Positions 26,811-36,174 are shown, counted from the stretch's first letter. The stretch: DNA of 64,000 nt from Rhodospirillales bacterium (GCA_018432935.1 JAHDSF010000007.1:62001-126000); one strand, 5' to 3'. The notes: generated from the sequence alone by a model not told the origin. A program made the numbers and translations.

Positions 26811-26932
26811 GGTGCCCCCTGTTCAGCGTGCGGGTGTGGCCGGCGAGGCCCACCCGTTCTATCTCGCGAGAGCCGTATTGTCGTGCGCTTCCGCGACGAA
26901 CACAACCGTCGTCGCGACACCCGGTCCCGGCG

Positions 26933-28876
26933 TCAGGTCGGCACGGCGCGCCGCTTCCTGGCCTTCGCTCTCGGGCTGCCGCGGCGCAGCATCTCCGCGT
27001 CGGCGACCACCCGCAGGGCGAGAACGTCGCTGTGGGTGGTGATGATCGGCGAGGGGTCGACGCGCACGCAGGCGCCACCATAGCTGCCGGCGACCGAGAA
27101 GGTGCTGATCTGGACGTTGTCGCCGCCGATCCTCGGCAGCGGGAACAGCTCCTGGTAGATCTGATCGCGGTCGTCAAACTGCCCCGAGGTGCCGGCAATC
27201 AGCCCGTCGTTGGCAGCGTAAATGCGGATGTTCGAGCCGCAGCGGCCGACGATCGGCTTGGCGACGTAGCCTTTGCGCCGGAACTCGTCGGTCACCTCGT
27301 ACTGGGTGTTCAGCAGGTACGGGTGGTTGGGGAACAGCATCCACATGACCGGCAGGATCGCCTTGTTGCTGGGGATCACCGTCCACAGCGGCTCGTGCAC
27401 CATCACCTCGGGGCGCAGCAGCACGTCGGAGAGGCGCGGCGGCAGGGCGCAGCGGTCGACTGCCCTGTGCAGGCGCGCGTTCTCGTCGTCCTCGGCGCAT
27501 TCGGCGCGGATCTGGTCGATCGCGGTCTCCCATGCCCAGGTCTTCCAGACCCGCAGAATCGGCTCGCCGTCGGCATCGACCACGCGGCCCTCGGCGTCCC
27601 AGCCTAGGCCGCCCAGCCCGGTGATCGTCTTGCAGCGGATGCCCGCCTTCTCGATCGCCGAGCGCATGTAGAGGGCGTGGTAGGTCTCCTCGAGGTCGTG
27701 GTCCTGCATGATGTGCAGGACGCCTTCAACGCCGGCGTCCTCCCAGGCCTCGACCAGATCGTCGTGCAGATGGCCGCCGGTGCAGCGGCCGACGTCGCAG
27801 CCGAAGGCGCGCGCCCACTTCCCCTGCACCTTGCCGCATTCCATGTGGCAGGAGGCGGAATCGGCGTTGTACTCGTAGGCCTTGATGCCCTCGGCGCAAA
27901 CCGCGAAGTCGAAGCGGCCGGTGATCATCTGGTGGCGGCGGTGCTGCCACGAGGCGCGGATGCGCGGCCACAGCACGGGCGGGATGCAGAACCGCGCCAG
28001 CAGCGCGTCGTCCTCGAGCACGAAATCGGTGGCCCGCAGGAACATCGCGTGCAGCTCGTTGGTGGCGCGCTTCAGCTCCTTGTAGGCGGTCTCGCTGACG
28101 CAGAAGTACTTGCGCTGATCGGCCGGGTCGGCGGTCAGCGTGCAGCCCCCCATCATCGCGATGTAGGCCGCCTCGTCCGGTTGCCTCGGGTCCAGCCACG
28201 GTTTCGCCGGGGCGGCCGCGGGCGGCAACTCGCGCGGCTGCAGATTGAACAGGCGGCGGTCGGGATCGATGATCTCCTCGGCACCGCTGCCGTCGTCGGT
28301 CTGCGTCACCCAGCCCAGGATGGCCGCCTCGCCGGTCGGGCAGCTGACCCAGTAGCCGCCGTCCTCGGTGGTCGTCGCCATCAGCTCGCGCGCGTAGTCC
28401 TGTCCGGCCGGCCAGACCCGGTTGTCGTGGTTCTGCTCGATGATGCGGACGCGGTCCGCAAGCACCCCGGTGACCACCGCCACGTGGCCGGTCACCTCGA
28501 ACTCGCCGCCCTCGTTCCAGATCAGCAGGCTGCCCACCGCGGGCGGGCGCCTGGCACCGTTGCGGAACGACTTCAGGGGCAAGAGCGTGCCGTCGGCGAT
28601 CACCCGCAGCGAGCGCAGGCGGAAGATGTCGTAGGCCATCGAGATGTCGTCGAAGACACAGCCTTTGGTCAGGTACAGCCAGCGGCGTGCGAGCTCGACG
28701 CACTGCCACTTGTAGCCCATGAAGTGGCCGTCGACGTAGCTGCGGTAGGCCTCGCGGTTGGGCAGCTGCGCCCGGTCGGCGGTGGCATAGTCGGACGAGT
28801 AGGCGGGCACGCCGCCGGCGCCGACACCGAGCAGGGTGCCGAACTTGGCGGGCGGACAGTGGGAATCGGAGGACAT
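26933..28876 (-). CDS. gss: Bifunctional glutathionylspermidine amidase/synthetase
   Basis: A 647-residue two-domain enzyme. The N-terminal CHAP amidase has C59 (GYKWQCVELARRW), H131 (TGHVAVVTGV) and E147, the same numbering as the E. coli catalytic triad, which fixes the ATG at 28876. The C-terminal ATP-grasp-like synthetase has KAYEYNADSASCHMECGKVQ and FRRKGYVAKPIVGRCGSNIRI and joins glutathione to spermidine. Well known in enterobacteria and trypanosomatids. It ends with a basic tail (RAKARKRRAVPT). It is divergent from treZ. Confidence 0.92.
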   Translation of the reverse strand: MSSDSHCPPAKFGTLLGVGAGGVPAYSSDYATADRAQLPNREAYRSYVDGHFMGYKWQCVELARRWLYLTKGCVFDDISMAYDIFRLRSLRVIADGTLLPLKSFRNGARRPPAVGSLLIWNEGGEFEVTGHVAVVTGVLADRVRIIEQNHDNRVWPAGQDYARELMATTTEDGGYWVSCPTGEAAILGWVTQTDDGSGAEEIIDPDRRLFNLQPRELPPAAAPAKPWLDPRQPDEAAYIAMMGGCTLTADPADQRKYFCVSETAYKELKRATNELHAMFLRATDFVLEDDALLARFCIPPVLWPRIRASWQHRRHQMITGRFDFAVCAEGIKAYEYNADSASCHMECGKVQGKWARAFGCDVGRCTGGHLHDDLVEAWEDAGVEGVLHIMQDHDLEETYHALYMRSAIEKAGIRCKTITGLGGLGWDAEGRVVDADGEPILRVWKTWAWETAIDQIRAECAEDDENARLHRAVDRCALPPRLSDVLLRPEVMVHEPLWTVIPSNKAILPVMWMLFPNHPYLLNTQYEVTDEFRRKGYVAKPIVGRCGSNIRIYAANDGLIAGTSGQFDDRDQIYQELFPLPRIGGDNVQISTFSVAGSYGGACVRVDPSPIITTHSDVLALRVVADAEMLRRGSPRAKARKRRAVPT

Positions 28877-29075
28877 GGAACCGGGGGGACTCGAACGCGG
28901 GAGACTCTGACGAGCGGAATCGCGGATCAAGCATCCCGCAGCCGCCGGCCGGCGTCAACCGGCCCGATCGCATGGCGGCATGCGCGCCGCGGGCGGCTCC
29001 CGACAGCCGGTCTAGCCGTGAGGATGGCCCGACGGCCCAGTTGGGAGGCACGCCCCGGCACCCGACATCCAGGCC

Positions 29076-30998
29076 ATGGACGCGCAGCCGGGCGACCGGA
29101 CGGATCTCAGACGACGCCTGCCGGTCGGCGCCGAGGTGCTCGGCGGCGGCCGGGTGCACCTCAGGGTCTGGGCCCCTGACCGCACGCGGGTGGCGGCGGT
29201 CGTCGAGGGCCCGCCCCGGACCGTCGCCCTGGAGTGCGAACCGGGGGGCTATTTCTCGGGATTGTTGTCCGACGCCGGCGCCGGCACCCGCTATCGACTG
29301 AAGCTGGACGACGACGAGACCCTCTATCCCGATCCTGCTTCGCGCTTCCAGCCGGAGGGGCCGTTCGGCGCCTCGCAGGTGGTCGATCCCGCCGCCTTCT
29401 GCTGGAGCGACCAGGCCTGGCCGGGTCTGCGGCCGGCCGGGCAGGTCCTTTACGAGATGCACGTCGGCACCTTCACCGCCGAGGGCACCTGGGCCGCTGC
29501 CGCCGACCATCTGCCCGCTCTCGCCGAGCTTGGCGTCACCTGCGTCGAGATGATGCCGATCGCCGACTTCCCGGGGCGCTTCGGCTGGGGCTACGACGGG
29601 GTCGACCTGTTCGCCCCGACCCGGCTTTACGGTGCTCCCGACGACCTCCGCCGGCTCGTCGACCGCGCCCATGGCTGCGGCCTCGGCGTCATTCTCGACG
29701 TCGTCTACAACCATCTCGGACCGGACGGCGACTTCCTGTCCCGCTTCGCCGCCGGCTACTTCAGCCGGCGCTACGAGAACGAGTGGGGCGACGCGATCAA
29801 TTTCGATGGCCCCGGTTCGGCGGCGGTGCGGGAGTTCTTTCTTGCCAACGCCGGCTACTGGATCGACGAGTACCACTTCGATGGGCTGCGGCTCGACGCC
29901 GCCCAGCAGATCTTCGATTCCTCCGAGCCGCACATCCTGGCCGAGGTTTCGGCCCGCGTCCGCGCCGCCGGGTGCGCCCGCGGTACCTTCGTCGTCGCCG
30001 AGGACGAGCCGCAGCGGGCCCGCATCGTGAAGCCGGCCGCAGCCGGCGGCTTCGGGCTCGACGCGGTGTGGAACGACGATTTCCACCACAGCGCCATGGT
30101 GGCCCTGACCGGCCGCAACCCCGCCTACTACGAGGACCACCTTGGCCGCCCGCAGGAGTTCGTCTCGGCGGCCAAGTACGGCTTTTTGTTCCAGGGCCAG
30201 CACTACTGCCACCAGGCGCAGCGCCGCGGCACGCCGACCTTCGGCCTGGCGCCGCGGCATTTCGTCACCTTCCTGCAGAACCACGACCAGGTCGCCAACT
30301 CGGCCACCGGCGAACGCGTCCACGCCCTGACCAGCCCGGGCCGCTGGCGGGCCATGACCGCGCTGCTGCTGCTCGGACCCGGCACCCCGATGCTGTTCCA
30401 GGGCCAGGAGTTCGCCGCCTCGGCGCCGTTCCTGTTCTTCGCCGACCACAATTCCCGTCTCGCCGCCCAGGTGCGCCAGGGCCGGGCTGAGTTCCTGGCG
30501 CAGTTTCCGGTCCTCGACACGCCGGAAGCGCGGGCGCGGCTCGCCGACCCGTCCGACGCGGCGACCTTCGCCCGCTGCAAGCTCGACCCGGCCGAGCGCG
30601 AGCGCCACGCCGCCGCGGTCGCGCTGCACCGCGACCTCCTGGCCCTGCGCTGCGGCGATCCCGCTTTCGCGCAGACCCTGCCTCCCGCCCTCGACGGCGC
30701 GGTACTGGGGCAGGAAGCCTTCGTCCTGCGCTTCTTCGCCGCGGCGGGCGACCGCCTGCTGGTCGTCAATCTGGGCCGCGACCTGGCGCTGAGCCGGATG
30801 CCGGAACCGCTGCTGGCGCCGCCCGAGAACTGCCGCTGGGACGTCCTGTGGTCGAGCGACGACGTCCGCTACGGCGGCGCCGGCACCGCGCGCTGGCCGG
30901 CAGAGGGCGGCTGGACGCTGCCCGGCCACGCGGCGCTGGTCCTGGCCCCGGTCGCGGGCACCAACGAAAGCCGCCCCGACCAGCGGGGCGGCTGCTAG
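29076..30998 (+). CDS. treZ: Malto-oligosyltrehalose trehalohydrolase
   Basis: A 640-residue GH13 enzyme that releases trehalose from maltooligosyl-trehalose. An N-terminal CBM48-like beta domain (VHLRVWAPDRTRVAAVV) precedes the barrel, with VILDVVYNHLGPDGDF, the nucleophile D274 in FDGLRLDAAQ, the acid E309 in VVAEDEPQ and FLQNHDQVAN. The partner TreY, usually adjacent, is not in the window. The last codons form a nine-base hairpin (30970-30992). Confidence 0.93.
   Translation: MDAQPGDRTDLRRRLPVGAEVLGGGRVHLRVWAPDRTRVAAVVEGPPRTVALECEPGGYFSGLLSDAGAGTRYRLKLDDDETLYPDPASRFQPEGPFGASQVVDPAAFCWSDQAWPGLRPAGQVLYEMHVGTFTAEGTWAAAADHLPALAELGVTCVEMMPIADFPGRFGWGYDGVDLFAPTRLYGAPDDLRRLVDRAHGCGLGVILDVVYNHLGPDGDFLSRFAAGYFSRRYENEWGDAINFDGPGSAAVREFFLANAGYWIDEYHFDGLRLDAAQQIFDSSEPHILAEVSARVRAAGCARGTFVVAEDEPQRARIVKPAAAGGFGLDAVWNDDFHHSAMVALTGRNPAYYEDHLGRPQEFVSAAKYGFLFQGQHYCHQAQRRGTPTFGLAPRHFVTFLQNHDQVANSATGERVHALTSPGRWRAMTALLLLGPGTPMLFQGQEFAASAPFLFFADHNSRLAAQVRQGRAEFLAQFPVLDTPEARARLADPSDAATFARCKLDPAERERHAAAVALHRDLLALRCGDPAFAQTLPPALDGAVLGQEAFVLRFFAAAGDRLLVVNLGRDLALSRMPEPLLAPPENCRWDVLWSSDDVRYGGAGTARWPAEGGWTLPGHAALVLAPVAGTNESRPDQRGGC
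30970..30992 (-). terminator. Hairpin shared by convergent treZ and membrane-protein genes
   Basis: GCCGCCCCG and CGGGGCGGC form a perfect nine-base stem with a five-base loop. Read on the minus strand it is followed by TTTCGTT, so it could terminate the gene at 31014-31607. It lies inside the last codons of treZ, so for treZ it would act only partly. Confidence 0.55.
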
Positions 30999-31013
30999 AC
31001 GGTTCCGGAATTG

Positions 31014-31607
31014 TCAGAGACGGTCGGACGGACGCGGCCGGAGGTCGAGCCGGGGCGTCTCGTCGTCGCGGTGGCCGGCCGCCTTGCGGCGGCGAAACGG
31101 ACGGTCGTCGTTGTCGGGCCGCACCTCCTCGAGATCGGGCTCACGGCCGAACGGATCGCGTGGCGGGCCGAGGCGGACGGGACGCCGAGCTTCATCCGGC
31201 TCCTCGCGCGCGGCGAAGCCCTGGCGGCGCGGCACGCGGAGGAAGTCGCCATCCTCCGCCTCGTCCTCGCGGAGCTGCTCGGAGAGGCGCGGCGGCTCGC
31301 GATGCTCCTCGCGCGGCGGGTGCGCCTCGCGGCGCTCCAGCTCGACCAACGGCGAGGTCCAGCCATCGTCCTGCGCCTCCTCGGCGCGGGCGGGCGCCTC
31401 CTCCCGGCTCTCCTGCGCGGCCAGCCAGCGGCGGCGGTACCACCAGGCCAAGAGCGTCGTCGCGGCCAGCACCAGCGGCCCGGCGACGCCAAAGACGTAG
31501 ACGCTGATCTCGGCGAAGGTGATGCCGAACAGATCGGCGGCGCCGCTCAGCACCGCCACGCCCAGCCGGTAGAGAAGATCGACCCACCAGATGCCCGAAT
31601 GCGCCAT
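31014..31607 (-). CDS. Bitopic membrane protein with long charged tail
   Basis: A 197-residue protein. The first 60 residues are hydrophobic, with two segments (VDLLYRLGVAVLSG and VFGVAGPLVLAATTLLAWWY) around the motif LFGITFAEISVYVFG; the remaining 130 residues are almost entirely Arg, Glu, Asp and Pro and probably disordered in the cytoplasm. GGAG lies upstream of the ATG at 31607. Family not recognised. A frameshifted relative of its N-terminal part lies at 44868-45046. Downstream, its stop is 15 bases from treZ. Confidence 0.65.
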   Translation of the reverse strand: MAHSGIWWVDLLYRLGVAVLSGAADLFGITFAEISVYVFGVAGPLVLAATTLLAWWYRRRWLAAQESREEAPARAEEAQDDGWTSPLVELERREAHPPREEHREPPRLSEQLREDEAEDGDFLRVPRRQGFAAREEPDEARRPVRLGPPRDPFGREPDLEEVRPDNDDRPFRRRKAAGHRDDETPRLDLRPRPSDRL

Positions 31608-31652
31608 CAGACCCGCTCCTGTCCTCACCTGTGCCGTGAGGTAAGCCCCGAT

Positions 31653-31694
31653 TGTGGCGGAAATCGCTGTGCCGGCTGCCACATTTCCGCCACA
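31653..31694. repeat. Perfect 12-base inverted repeat upstream of the membrane protein
   Basis: TGTGGCGGAAAT (31653-31664) and ATTTCCGCCACA (31683-31694) are exact complements, 18 bases apart, about 45 bases before the ATG at 31607 and downstream of the stop at 31786. The spacer contains a further GCCACA. It may be an operator with two separated half-sites or a long hairpin; no T-run follows on either strand. Confidence 0.5.
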
Positions 31695-31785
31695 CTGGCG
31701 GCGCCGCGCCGCGACGGGGCGGAAGAATCCTATTTGGCAAAGCTTTACGGGATATGAAGGGCGCCGCCGCGGGCCTTGCGGAGCC

Positions 31786-32106
31786 CTATCGCGGCGCGGT
31801 GCCGGTACGCTCCAGCTTGCTTCTGATCGCGCCCAGCTCGCAGCGGTACTCGGCGGCGCGATAGCACCCGCCCGGGCCGTTGGGCCCCCGCTTGCAGACG
31901 CTGAGACCGGCCTGGCAGATCCGGCCGTCCTGGCAGATCGCGCGCGCCGGGTCGTAGCAGCCGCCCTGGCCGCTCGCTCCCGGCTCGCAGTGCTTGGCGG
32001 TGAAGCCAAGGCATTGCAGCGCGGCCAGCGCGCCGATCGGCTCCCCTGCGGACGCCCCGGCCGTCAGGAACAGCGCCGTCGTCGCCAGCATCAGGAACGC
32101 CTTCAT
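31786..32106 (-). CDS. Small secreted cysteine-rich protein
   Basis: A 106-residue protein with a signal peptide ending ASAGE near residue 21. The mature chain has seven cysteines in a two-fold pattern: GQGGCYDPARAICQDGRICQ followed by GPGGCYRAAEYRCELG, suggesting disulfides and an extracytoplasmic location. GGAGGAG precedes the ATG at 32106. No family recognised. Confidence 0.65.
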   Translation of the reverse strand: MKAFLMLATTALFLTAGASAGEPIGALAALQCLGFTAKHCEPGASGQGGCYDPARAICQDGRICQAGLSVCKRGPNGPGGCYRAAEYRCELGAIRSKLERTGTAPR

Positions 32107-32191
32107 CGCAACTCCTCCGCACACGGACTTCGTCCACAATGTGGGCGCGAAGGCGTCGATCGCCCGCGAGCAAACGAGCGACCCCGTTAGG

Positions 32192-32227
32192 AAAACCCCG
32201 TTGCCCGGGAGAGGAACCCGGGCGGGG
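32192..32227 (-). terminator. Rho-independent terminator after the GntR gene
   Basis: On the minus strand CCCCG-CCCGGG pairs with CCCGGG-CGGGG around a short loop, with a three-base bulge, and is followed directly by TTTT. It lies about 60 bases after the stop of the GntR gene. Confidence 0.6.
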
Positions 32228-32284
32228 CCGGAGCGAAGATGGTCCCTGCGGTTGCCTCATTCGGCGCTCCCGCGGGACCGGCGG

Positions 32285-33049
32285 TCACAGGTGGTGGAGA
32301 CGATGGCGTTCCAGGATCCGCAGCAACTCGCCCGCCCCCCACTCCCGGTGCTGCCGGAGATGGAGCCGTGCCGCCTCTGAATGGCCGGCGGCAATGTCCT
32401 CCAGGACCAGGCGGTGGTCGACCACGGACTTGGTCGGCAGCTGCCGTATGTACAAGGTCACCATCACGGTCCGGTGCGCCTGGTCGAGCAGCATGTTCGA
32501 AAAGCTCGCGAGCCGCCGGTTTCCGCACAGAGCGACGAGCGCCCGATGGAAGCGGTCATCGGCTTTCGCCCACGATTCGCGATCCCCGGCGGCGGCGGCG
32601 GCCTCCATCGCATCGGTTTCCCGGATCAGCGCCCTGATGTTGGGCCTCGGCTTCCGGGCCGCGAGGAGGACGCACGCCTCCCCTTCGAGCACCGAAAGGA
32701 TCTGATAGATCTCTCGCATGTCCGCCGGTGCGACCGGCAGGACCCGCATCCCGCGACGGCGCTGAACTTCGACCAGCCCTTCATCCTGAAGCCGGATCAG
32801 CGCTTCCCGGACCGGGGTGCGGCTCATGCCGAGCAGTCGAGCAAGCTCGGGCTCGAGGGCCTGGAAGCCCGGCGGCAGGCGGTTGTCGAGGATCTCGCGT
32901 TTGAGAACGCGGTAGGCCTCCTCGGTCAGGGATACCCGATCACGGTCCGCCGAACTCGGCAGCACCGTCTCCGCCACAGCGGCCGGCTTTGCGGCGACGG
33001 CGGTGGAGGATCCGGGAACGGAAGCTGCCATTTTCGCGCTGCGGGGCAT
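32285..33049 (-). CDS. GntR-family (FCD domain) transcriptional regulator
   Basis: A 254-residue regulator. The winged HTH reads LTEEAYRVLKREILDNRLPPG ... LLGMSRTPVREALIRLQDEGLV; the C-terminal all-helical FCD domain has a DDRFHRALVALCGN segment whose Asp/His residues usually hold a metal and ligand. FCD regulators generally repress genes for sugar acids or other carboxylates. It follows the transketolase on the same strand and faces the transporter cluster, so it is the likely local regulator. The ATG at 33049 or 33031 is possible. Confidence 0.88.
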   Translation of the reverse strand: MPRSAKMAASVPGSSTAVAAKPAAVAETVLPSSADRDRVSLTEEAYRVLKREILDNRLPPGFQALEPELARLLGMSRTPVREALIRLQDEGLVEVQRRRGMRVLPVAPADMREIYQILSVLEGEACVLLAARKPRPNIRALIRETDAMEAAAAAGDRESWAKADDRFHRALVALCGNRRLASFSNMLLDQAHRTVMVTLYIRQLPTKSVVDHRLVLEDIAAGHSEAARLHLRQHREWGAGELLRILERHRLHHL

Positions 33050-33199
33050 GTGACCGATTCTGCTGCCGGGGTTAGGGACAATCAACCGGCCGTTCCTGAC
33101 AGCACGGCCCAGGTTCGTCAATACGGGTCAGGTGGATCTGCGGCCTCTCGGGACACCGAAGATGCACCCAGGGCTCTTCCTCCTTCGCTCCGGCCGGGG

Positions 33200-35206
33200 T
33201 CAGAGTCGCTTCCGGACCTCGCGGGCGACCGCTTCCGGAGTGATGTCGAAATGGCGGAACAGATCCTCCTCCGCTCCCGAGGCGCCGAAGGTCCTCATCC
33301 CCACGAATCCTCCGTCTTCGCCGATGAAGCGGTCCCAACCCAGCGAGACCGCAGCCTCGACGGCCACCCGCGCGGTCCCGCGACCGAGGATGCCGGCGCG
33401 GTACGCCGCATCCTGCTCGTCGAACAGCTCCCAGCAGGGCACGGAAATCACCGCCGCACCGACTCCCTCGCTTTCCAGTTGCGCGCGAGCGGCGAGCGCG
33501 ACGCCGACCTCCGATCCCGTGGCGAAGATCGTCGCTTTCCGCACGCCGCCCGCCTCGGCAAGGACGTAGGCGCCGCGCGCGCAAGCATTCTCGTCGGTGT
33601 GCCGAAGACGTGCCGCGGCGACGGGCTGACGGGAATTGATGATCACGCTGGGCGAGCCGCGGTTGGCAACAGCGAGCTGCCAGCATTCCGCCGCCTCGAC
33701 GGCGTCGCACGGCCGCATCACGCGGAGATTCGGAATGGCGCGCAGCGAGGCCAGGTGTTCGACCGGCTGGTGGGTCGGTCCGTTCCTGCCGATGCCGATC
33801 GAATCGTGGCTGAATACCCAGACCACGGGGAGCGACATCATCGCCGACATCCGGATCGCATGGCGCATGTAGTCGGAGAAGACGAGGAAGGTGACGCCGT
33901 AGGGGATCACGCCACCGTGGGCGGCCATGCCGTTCATCATGGCCCCCATCGCATGCTCGCGCACGCCGTAATGGAGATAGCGGCCGGTGCGGTTCTGCGC
34001 CGTGAAGGGAACCATGTCGCGCTTGTGTTGCGTCGCCGCCTCGAGGTCGGGGGCGCCCCCCACCAGCTCGGGGATGGCGTGCGAGAGCAGGCGCGAGATC
34101 TCGCCCGACGTGCGGATCGTAGGCTGCGCCAGGCCGGTCTCCGCGGCCTGCTTCTTGAAGCCGAGAAGCGGCTGCTCCCACCCCTCGGGAAGTTCGCGTC
34201 CCATCAGGCGCTCGAAGTCGGCGCGCTTCGCGGGATCGAGCTTGGCCAGCCGAGCTTCCCAGCTTTCCCGCGCGGCCGACCCCCGCTGTCCTGCCTGGCG
34301 CCAGCGCGACAGCACGTCGTCGGGCACGACGAACGGCTCGTGCGGCCAGCCCAGGAACTCCCTCGCGGCCCGGCAGTCCTCCTCATAGAGGCGGCCGCCA
34401 TGAGCCACACGCTGGTTCTGGATACGGGGCACCCCGAAGCCGATCACCGTCTCGCACTTGATCATCGACGGTCGGGGATCCTGCTTCGCCAGAAGGATCG
34501 CCGCCGATACCGCGTCCTGGTCGTGGCCGTCGCACTCCTGCACGTGCCAGCCGGCGCAGGCGAAGCGCTGCAGGTAGTCCTCGCTGATCGCCTGGTCGAT
34601 CGTGCCGTCATCCGTCATCCGGTTGGAGTCATAGAGGAAGATGAGCTTGCCCAGCTTGAGGTGCCCGGCAAGCGAGATGACCTCGTGGCCGACGCCCTCC
34701 ATCAGGCAGCCGTCGCCGACCAGGGCATAGGTGTAATGGTCGACGATATCGTCGCCGAACTCGGCGTTCAGCATCCGCTCGGCGACCGCCATCCCCACGG
34801 CATTGGCGATGCCCTGCCCCAACGGCCCGGTCGTCGTCTCGACGCCGTGCGTAAGTTCGTACTCGGGGTGGCCAGGGGTCGCCGAGCCGAGGACCCGGAA
34901 CCGCTTCATCTCATCGATGGTGACCGCCTCGTAGCCGCTCAGCGCGAGAAGGCTGTAGAGAAGCGTCGACCCGTGACCATTCGACTGCACGAAGCGGTCG
35001 CGGTCCGGCCACAACGGGACCTTGGCGTCGAACGTGAGATGCCGCGTGAACAGGGCGGTGCAGATGTCGGCGGCGCCGAGCGGCGTGCCGGGGTGCCCGT
35101 CGCAGGCGCGGGTGATGGCGTCCATGGCCAGAAAGCGGACCGCGTGGGCCATGCGCCGGTCGATGGCGGTCATGATGCTGTTCTCCGAGGGGGCGATCCG
35201 GTTCAT
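33200..35206 (-). CDS. tkt: Transketolase
   Basis: A 668-residue full-length transketolase (thiamine diphosphate and magnesium dependent). Motifs: AMDAITRACDGHPGTPLGAAD, SNGHGSTLLYSLL, the ThDP motif GDGCLMEGVGHEVISLAG ... YDSNRMTDDG, REHAMGAMMNGMAAHGG and HDSIGIGRNGPTHQPVEHLA. It moves two-carbon units between sugar phosphates. It is probably not the only copy in the genome, being tied to a catabolic cluster; it follows a TIM-barrel isomerase by 14 bases and precedes the GntR gene. ATG at 35206 preferred; 35173 is an alternative. Confidence 0.93.
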   Translation of the reverse strand: MNRIAPSENSIMTAIDRRMAHAVRFLAMDAITRACDGHPGTPLGAADICTALFTRHLTFDAKVPLWPDRDRFVQSNGHGSTLLYSLLALSGYEAVTIDEMKRFRVLGSATPGHPEYELTHGVETTTGPLGQGIANAVGMAVAERMLNAEFGDDIVDHYTYALVGDGCLMEGVGHEVISLAGHLKLGKLIFLYDSNRMTDDGTIDQAISEDYLQRFACAGWHVQECDGHDQDAVSAAILLAKQDPRPSMIKCETVIGFGVPRIQNQRVAHGGRLYEEDCRAAREFLGWPHEPFVVPDDVLSRWRQAGQRGSAARESWEARLAKLDPAKRADFERLMGRELPEGWEQPLLGFKKQAAETGLAQPTIRTSGEISRLLSHAIPELVGGAPDLEAATQHKRDMVPFTAQNRTGRYLHYGVREHAMGAMMNGMAAHGGVIPYGVTFLVFSDYMRHAIRMSAMMSLPVVWVFSHDSIGIGRNGPTHQPVEHLASLRAIPNLRVMRPCDAVEAAECWQLAVANRGSPSVIINSRQPVAAARLRHTDENACARGAYVLAEAGGVRKATIFATGSEVGVALAARAQLESEGVGAAVISVPCWELFDEQDAAYRAGILGRGTARVAVEAAVSLGWDRFIGEDGGFVGMRTFGASGAEEDLFRHFDITPEAVAREVRKRL

Positions 35207-35220
35207 GCGCTCGCTCCGCT

Positions 35221-36174
35221 TCAGATCAGGGAATAGAGGTAATCGATCGTCTTCGCGGCGTTCTTTTCCGCGTATAGGCCCTCCATCTTCTGGCGATCGA
35301 TGCGCCGGCTGATCCCTTCCAGCTTGCGGGTCAGGCGGGCCGCGGTCGCGAACATCTCCACCGGATCCTGCTCCTTGGGCACGATGTCGAAGGTGAACCA
35401 GTCGTCGTAGCCTAGCTCGCGCAAGGTGTAGAAGAACTCGACCAGATCCCAGGTGTGGACCGACCCCGGCAGCAGATCCCAATCGGCGCGGCCGTCGTTG
35501 TCGTTGAGGTGGACGTAGAACAGGCGCTTCGCTTTGGCGAGCAGGGCGGCGGACTGGGACCCGTTCTCGTTGGCGAAGAGGGCGTGGCCGATGTCGAGGG
35601 TGACCCCGAGGTTGTCCCGTCCGACGACCTGGCAGAAGGTCGCCGCCTCCCCCGCCGTGCCGAGCAGCGAGCGCATCCGCGGCTCGCTGATCTTGTACTC
35701 GATGCAGATCGGGAACTCGGGGTCGTGATCGGCGATCGCCGCGTAGCATTCGGCAGCGTTGTCGTAGGCCCGTGCGAAATCGAGCTCGAACGTGAAATCG
35801 ATGCCATCGTTGAGCGGGCAATTGGTGATGCGCGGCGCCCCGATCTCGCGCGCGATGTCGATGCAGCGCTTGAAATCGGCGACCGCCTCGGTCCGCTCGG
35901 CGGCATCGCTGGACGACCAGGCTCCGCGCAGCCAGCGGTCGTTGCGCACGGAGGCGAAGTTGATCGCCGCAACGCCGAGACCATTGCGCTCCAGCTCGTC
36001 CTTGAGCAGCCGCAGGTCCCCGAAGTCGGCGGGGTAGCGGAGTTCGACCCCGTCGCAGCCTTCGGTGCGTCCGGCCATCGCCAGGATCTCGGCCACCGAA
36101 GCCGGCTGGTGGTACTGCAGGAACCGGTTCCGGGTCTGACCGAGGAACAGGCTGATGATCGCGAGTCGTGCCAT
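35221..36174 (-). CDS. Sugar phosphate isomerase/epimerase-like TIM-barrel protein
   Basis: A 317-residue protein of the AP endonuclease 2/xylose isomerase-like barrel family. Metal ligand positions are visible: E44 (CDGVELRYP), E near ICIEYKISEPR, D and H in GVTLDIGHALF and the HLNDNDG histidine. Relatives are hydroxypyruvate isomerase, tagatose epimerase and IolE/IolI. First gene of the minus-strand arm (isomerase, tkt, gntR), with its promoter candidate at 36269-36297. Substrate unknown. Confidence 0.85.
   Translation of the reverse strand: MARLAIISLFLGQTRNRFLQYHQPASVAEILAMAGRTEGCDGVELRYPADFGDLRLLKDELERNGLGVAAINFASVRNDRWLRGAWSSSDAAERTEAVADFKRCIDIAREIGAPRITNCPLNDGIDFTFELDFARAYDNAAECYAAIADHDPEFPICIEYKISEPRMRSLLGTAGEAATFCQVVGRDNLGVTLDIGHALFANENGSQSAALLAKAKRLFYVHLNDNDGRADWDLLPGSVHTWDLVEFFYTLRELGYDDWFTFDIVPKEQDPVEMFATAARLTRKLEGISRRIDRQKMEGLYAEKNAAKTIDYLYSLI

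Noticed and set aside
27726..30929. A 1067-codon open frame on the minus strand
   Set aside because: It runs antisense to treZ and out of frame through the glutathionylspermidine gene, both strongly identified; the translation is Arg/Ala/Gly-rich without motifs.
32381..35236. A 951-codon plus-strand frame
   Set aside because: Antisense shadow of the GntR and transketolase genes, His/Arg/Gly-rich and motif-free.
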